Source: Pseudoalteromonas rubra
GTDB lineage: Bacteria > Pseudomonadota > Gammaproteobacteria > Enterobacterales > Alteromonadaceae
NCBI RefSeq assembly: GCF_000238295.3
Contig: NZ_AHCD03000020.1
Span: forward strand, 1 to 64,000
Length of the DNA stretch: 64,000 nt
Reading direction: 5' to 3'
A model generated the notes under the pieces. That model had not been told where the DNA came from and searched no databases. It saw only the letters and a list, made by a program, of their open reading frames with translations. Below are positions 62,517 to 64,000 of the stretch, in pieces; position 1 is the first letter of the stretch, and each line of letters opens with the position of its first letter. The translations under genes were made by a program, and so were the position numbers.

Positions 62517-63358
62517 TTTTCTTGTTCGCGGTGATGGATCTTCACATTGCTGTGGGTACGGGCAAAACGCTCACCTAACGTTTGAGCAAGATACACGGAG
62601 CGGTGTTGTCCACCAGTACAGCCAATCGAAATGGTCAGGTAGCTGCGGTTATTGCGCTCCAGGTGTGGCAACCAGGTTTGCACAAAGGTCTGGATCTGCC
62701 AGGTAAACTTTTGCACTAAGCTGTGACTAGACAGGTAATCAATAACAGGTTTATCTAAACCGGTTAACGGCTTAAGCTCTGGTTCCCAGTGTGGGTTTGG
62801 CAAAAAGCGCGCATCAAACACGTAATCCGCTTCTTTTGGAATACCATGTTTAAAACCAAAGGACTCAAAGGTGATGATTAATTGTTTGTCTTTTTTACCG
62901 AGGATCTTTTCCCGGATCCGCTCTGCCAGCTGGTGGATACTCATGTCCGTGGTATCAATGGTGATATTAGCGCGGCGGATAAGCGGGTCAAGTAGCTCTT
63001 TTTCTTTTTTAATTGCTTTGTCTAATGACAGATCGGCCAGTGACAGCGGGTGTAGGCGGCGTGTTTCTGAAAAACGACGGATCAGGATCTGATCTTCACT
63101 GTCCAGATAAAATATATTAGGTTCTGCAAATCCGGGTAGGTATTCTAAAATATCGTCGAGTTCTTGCTGATCTTTTGGCAGGTTACGTACGTCAACGCTC
63201 ACAGCAATTTTATCATAGCTGTCTGACACACTGCGCACTAATGCGGGCAGCAAGTTGACCGGAATATTATCGGCGCAGTAATAACCCAAGTCTTCCAGCA
63301 CGCGCAGAGCGACCGATTTTCCTGAGCCAGAACGACCACTGACAATAATTAACTGCAC
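62513..63358 (-). CDS. rapZ: RNase adapter protein RapZ
   Basis: A 281-residue P-loop protein with Walker A SGRSGSGKS and the C-terminal SIGCTGGQHRSVYLAQTLGE. In enteric bacteria it binds GlcZ/GlmZ RNAs and guides RNase E; in others the role is less clear. It lies 12 bases after ptsN. Confidence 0.95.
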   Translation of the reverse strand: MQLIIVSGRSGSGKSVALRVLEDLGYYCADNIPVNLLPALVRSVSDSYDKIAVSVDVRNLPKDQQELDDILEYLPGFAEPNIFYLDSEDQILIRRFSETRRLHPLSLADLSLDKAIKKEKELLDPLIRRANITIDTTDMSIHQLAERIREKILGKKDKQLIITFESFGFKHGIPKEADYVFDARFLPNPHWEPELKPLTGLDKPVIDYLSSHSLVQKFTWQIQTFVQTWLPHLERNNRSYLTISIGCTGGQHRSVYLAQTLGERFARTHSNVKIHHREQEK

Positions 63359-63370
63359 AGAAACTCTCCG

Positions 63371-63826
63371 TTAGTTGTCAAACTCTTCAATTATCGAGAA
63401 TAACTCCTGATCATTGTGAGCTTGTCTGATACGTTTACAAAACACCTTGTTTTTAAGTTTATCAGCGATCGTTGCCAAGGTCTGCAAATGTTGTTGATTT
63501 TCTCCCTCGGGTACGATGAGTGCCACAAAAATGTCGACGGGTTGATTGTCAATGGCATCAAAGGCAATGCCTTGCTGATTGACAAGTAGCATTGCAACCA
63601 CTTTATCTATGCCTGGCATGCGGCCATGGGGCAGTGCAATGCCTTTTCCGATCCCTGTACTCCCGAGTTTTTCGCGGCTCAATAGCGCATCAAGGATATC
63701 ATGGGCATTACTGTCTGGAAGCTGGCTTTGAGCCAACTCACTGATGTACTCTAAAATACGTTTCTTACTATTAAAAAGGACCGCAGCTTTGCTGCAGTCC
63801 TGTGAAATCAATGAGCTTAGTTTCAT
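63371..63826 (-). CDS. ptsN: Nitrogen-PTS EIIA protein PtsN
   Basis: A 151-residue EIIA-Ntr with the phosphorylatable His in GIGKGIALPHGRM. It regulates potassium and nitrogen metabolism in its phosphorylated or free form. It is separated by only two bases from the stop of hpf. Confidence 0.95.
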   Translation of the reverse strand: MKLSSLISQDCSKAAVLFNSKKRILEYISELAQSQLPDSNAHDILDALLSREKLGSTGIGKGIALPHGRMPGIDKVVAMLLVNQQGIAFDAIDNQPVDIFVALIVPEGENQQHLQTLATIADKLKNKVFCKRIRQAHNDQELFSIIEEFDN

Positions 63827-63828
63827 GA

Positions 63829-64000
63829 TTAGTGTCGAGTTAGCTTCTCTTTGTGCTTGATCACCTGGCGGTCAAGCTTATCGATAAGTCCGTCTATTGC
63901 GGCATACATATCCCGGTGTTCGGTTGAGGCAAAAATCTCTCCCCCGTTCACATGTAATGTGGCTTCTGCTTTTTGGATGAGCTTTTCGACATCTAGGATA
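63829..64000 (-). CDS. hpf: Ribosome hibernation promoting factor HPF, partial
   Basis: The 3' end of hpf; translation gives DVEKLIQKAEATLHVNGGEI followed by FASTEHRDMYAAIDGLIDKL and ending QVIKHKEKLTRH. The N-terminal part lies beyond the window. HPF binds 70S ribosomes and drives 100S dimer formation in stationary phase. The gene order hpf-ptsN-rapZ-npr downstream of rpoN is standard. Confidence 0.95.
   Translation of the reverse strand, partial: ILDVEKLIQKAEATLHVNGGEIFASTEHRDMYAAIDGLIDKLDRQVIKHKEKLTRH

Overview
The window looks like a chromosomal segment of a marine gammaproteobacterium, most likely Pseudoalteromonas or a close relative. This is inferred from gene content and order: the end of an rRNA operon beside comM, uvrA divergent from an MFS gene and ssb, the mreBCD-maf-rng-yhdP-nitrilase-tldD run, and the npr-rapZ-ptsN-hpf block. 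No species can be named from the sequence alone.

Layout. Positions 1-752 hold the end of an rRNA operon (5S rRNA, terminator, and a duplicated terminator segment). A TRIC-type channel gene (753-1367) precedes comM. The comM gene is split in two by a 19,968-bp Tn7-like transposon (2236-22203). The insertion is exact: TGT...ACA ends and a 5-bp GGAGG target duplication. Removing the element and one duplication restores a continuous frame of 505 codons plus stop.

The transposon. From its right end a leftward block encodes TnsA, TnsB, TnsC/TniB, TniQ/TnsD and a divergent TnsE-like protein. It is followed on the same strand by a three-gene cassette: a restriction-like nuclease with a zinc ribbon (14499-15602), a DinG-type helicase with a cysteine cluster (11402-14512) and a pPIWI_RE protein (8958-11390). 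This is recognisably the pPIWI_RE three-gene island, a predicted but poorly characterised anti-invader system, and is the most interesting content here. Next come a CoiA-like/GIY-YIG/HTH protein behind two 21-bp direct repeats, a secreted HNH-Excalibur nuclease, several unknown small or membrane proteins, an unknown 502-residue protein, a possible transglutaminase-fold protein and a decayed IS remnant close to the left end.

Right of the transposon (22873-45600) the chromosome is ordinary: an OmpR-type regulator, an S9 peptidase, a REC-EAL phosphodiesterase, an M50 protease, AtoE and AEC transporters, YacL, a 2OG-Fe(II) oxygenase, a thioesterase, uvrA with a LexA box, a YajR-type MFS transporter, ssb, a padR-membrane protein-serine hydrolase operon with palindromic operators, a degenerate EAL protein and a PLP desulfhydrase/deaminase.

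Positions 45700-64000 hold a coiled coil-PEGA-sulfatase-modifying-factor protein, the cell-shape operon mreBCD with maf, rng and yhdP, a nitrilase, tldD and pmbA (the two TldD/E protease subunits) flanking darP, the magnesium channel gene mgtE, and the nitrogen-PTS block npr-rapZ-ptsN ending in an hpf gene cut by the window edge.

All functions are read from sequence motifs and remembered family features; no database search was run.
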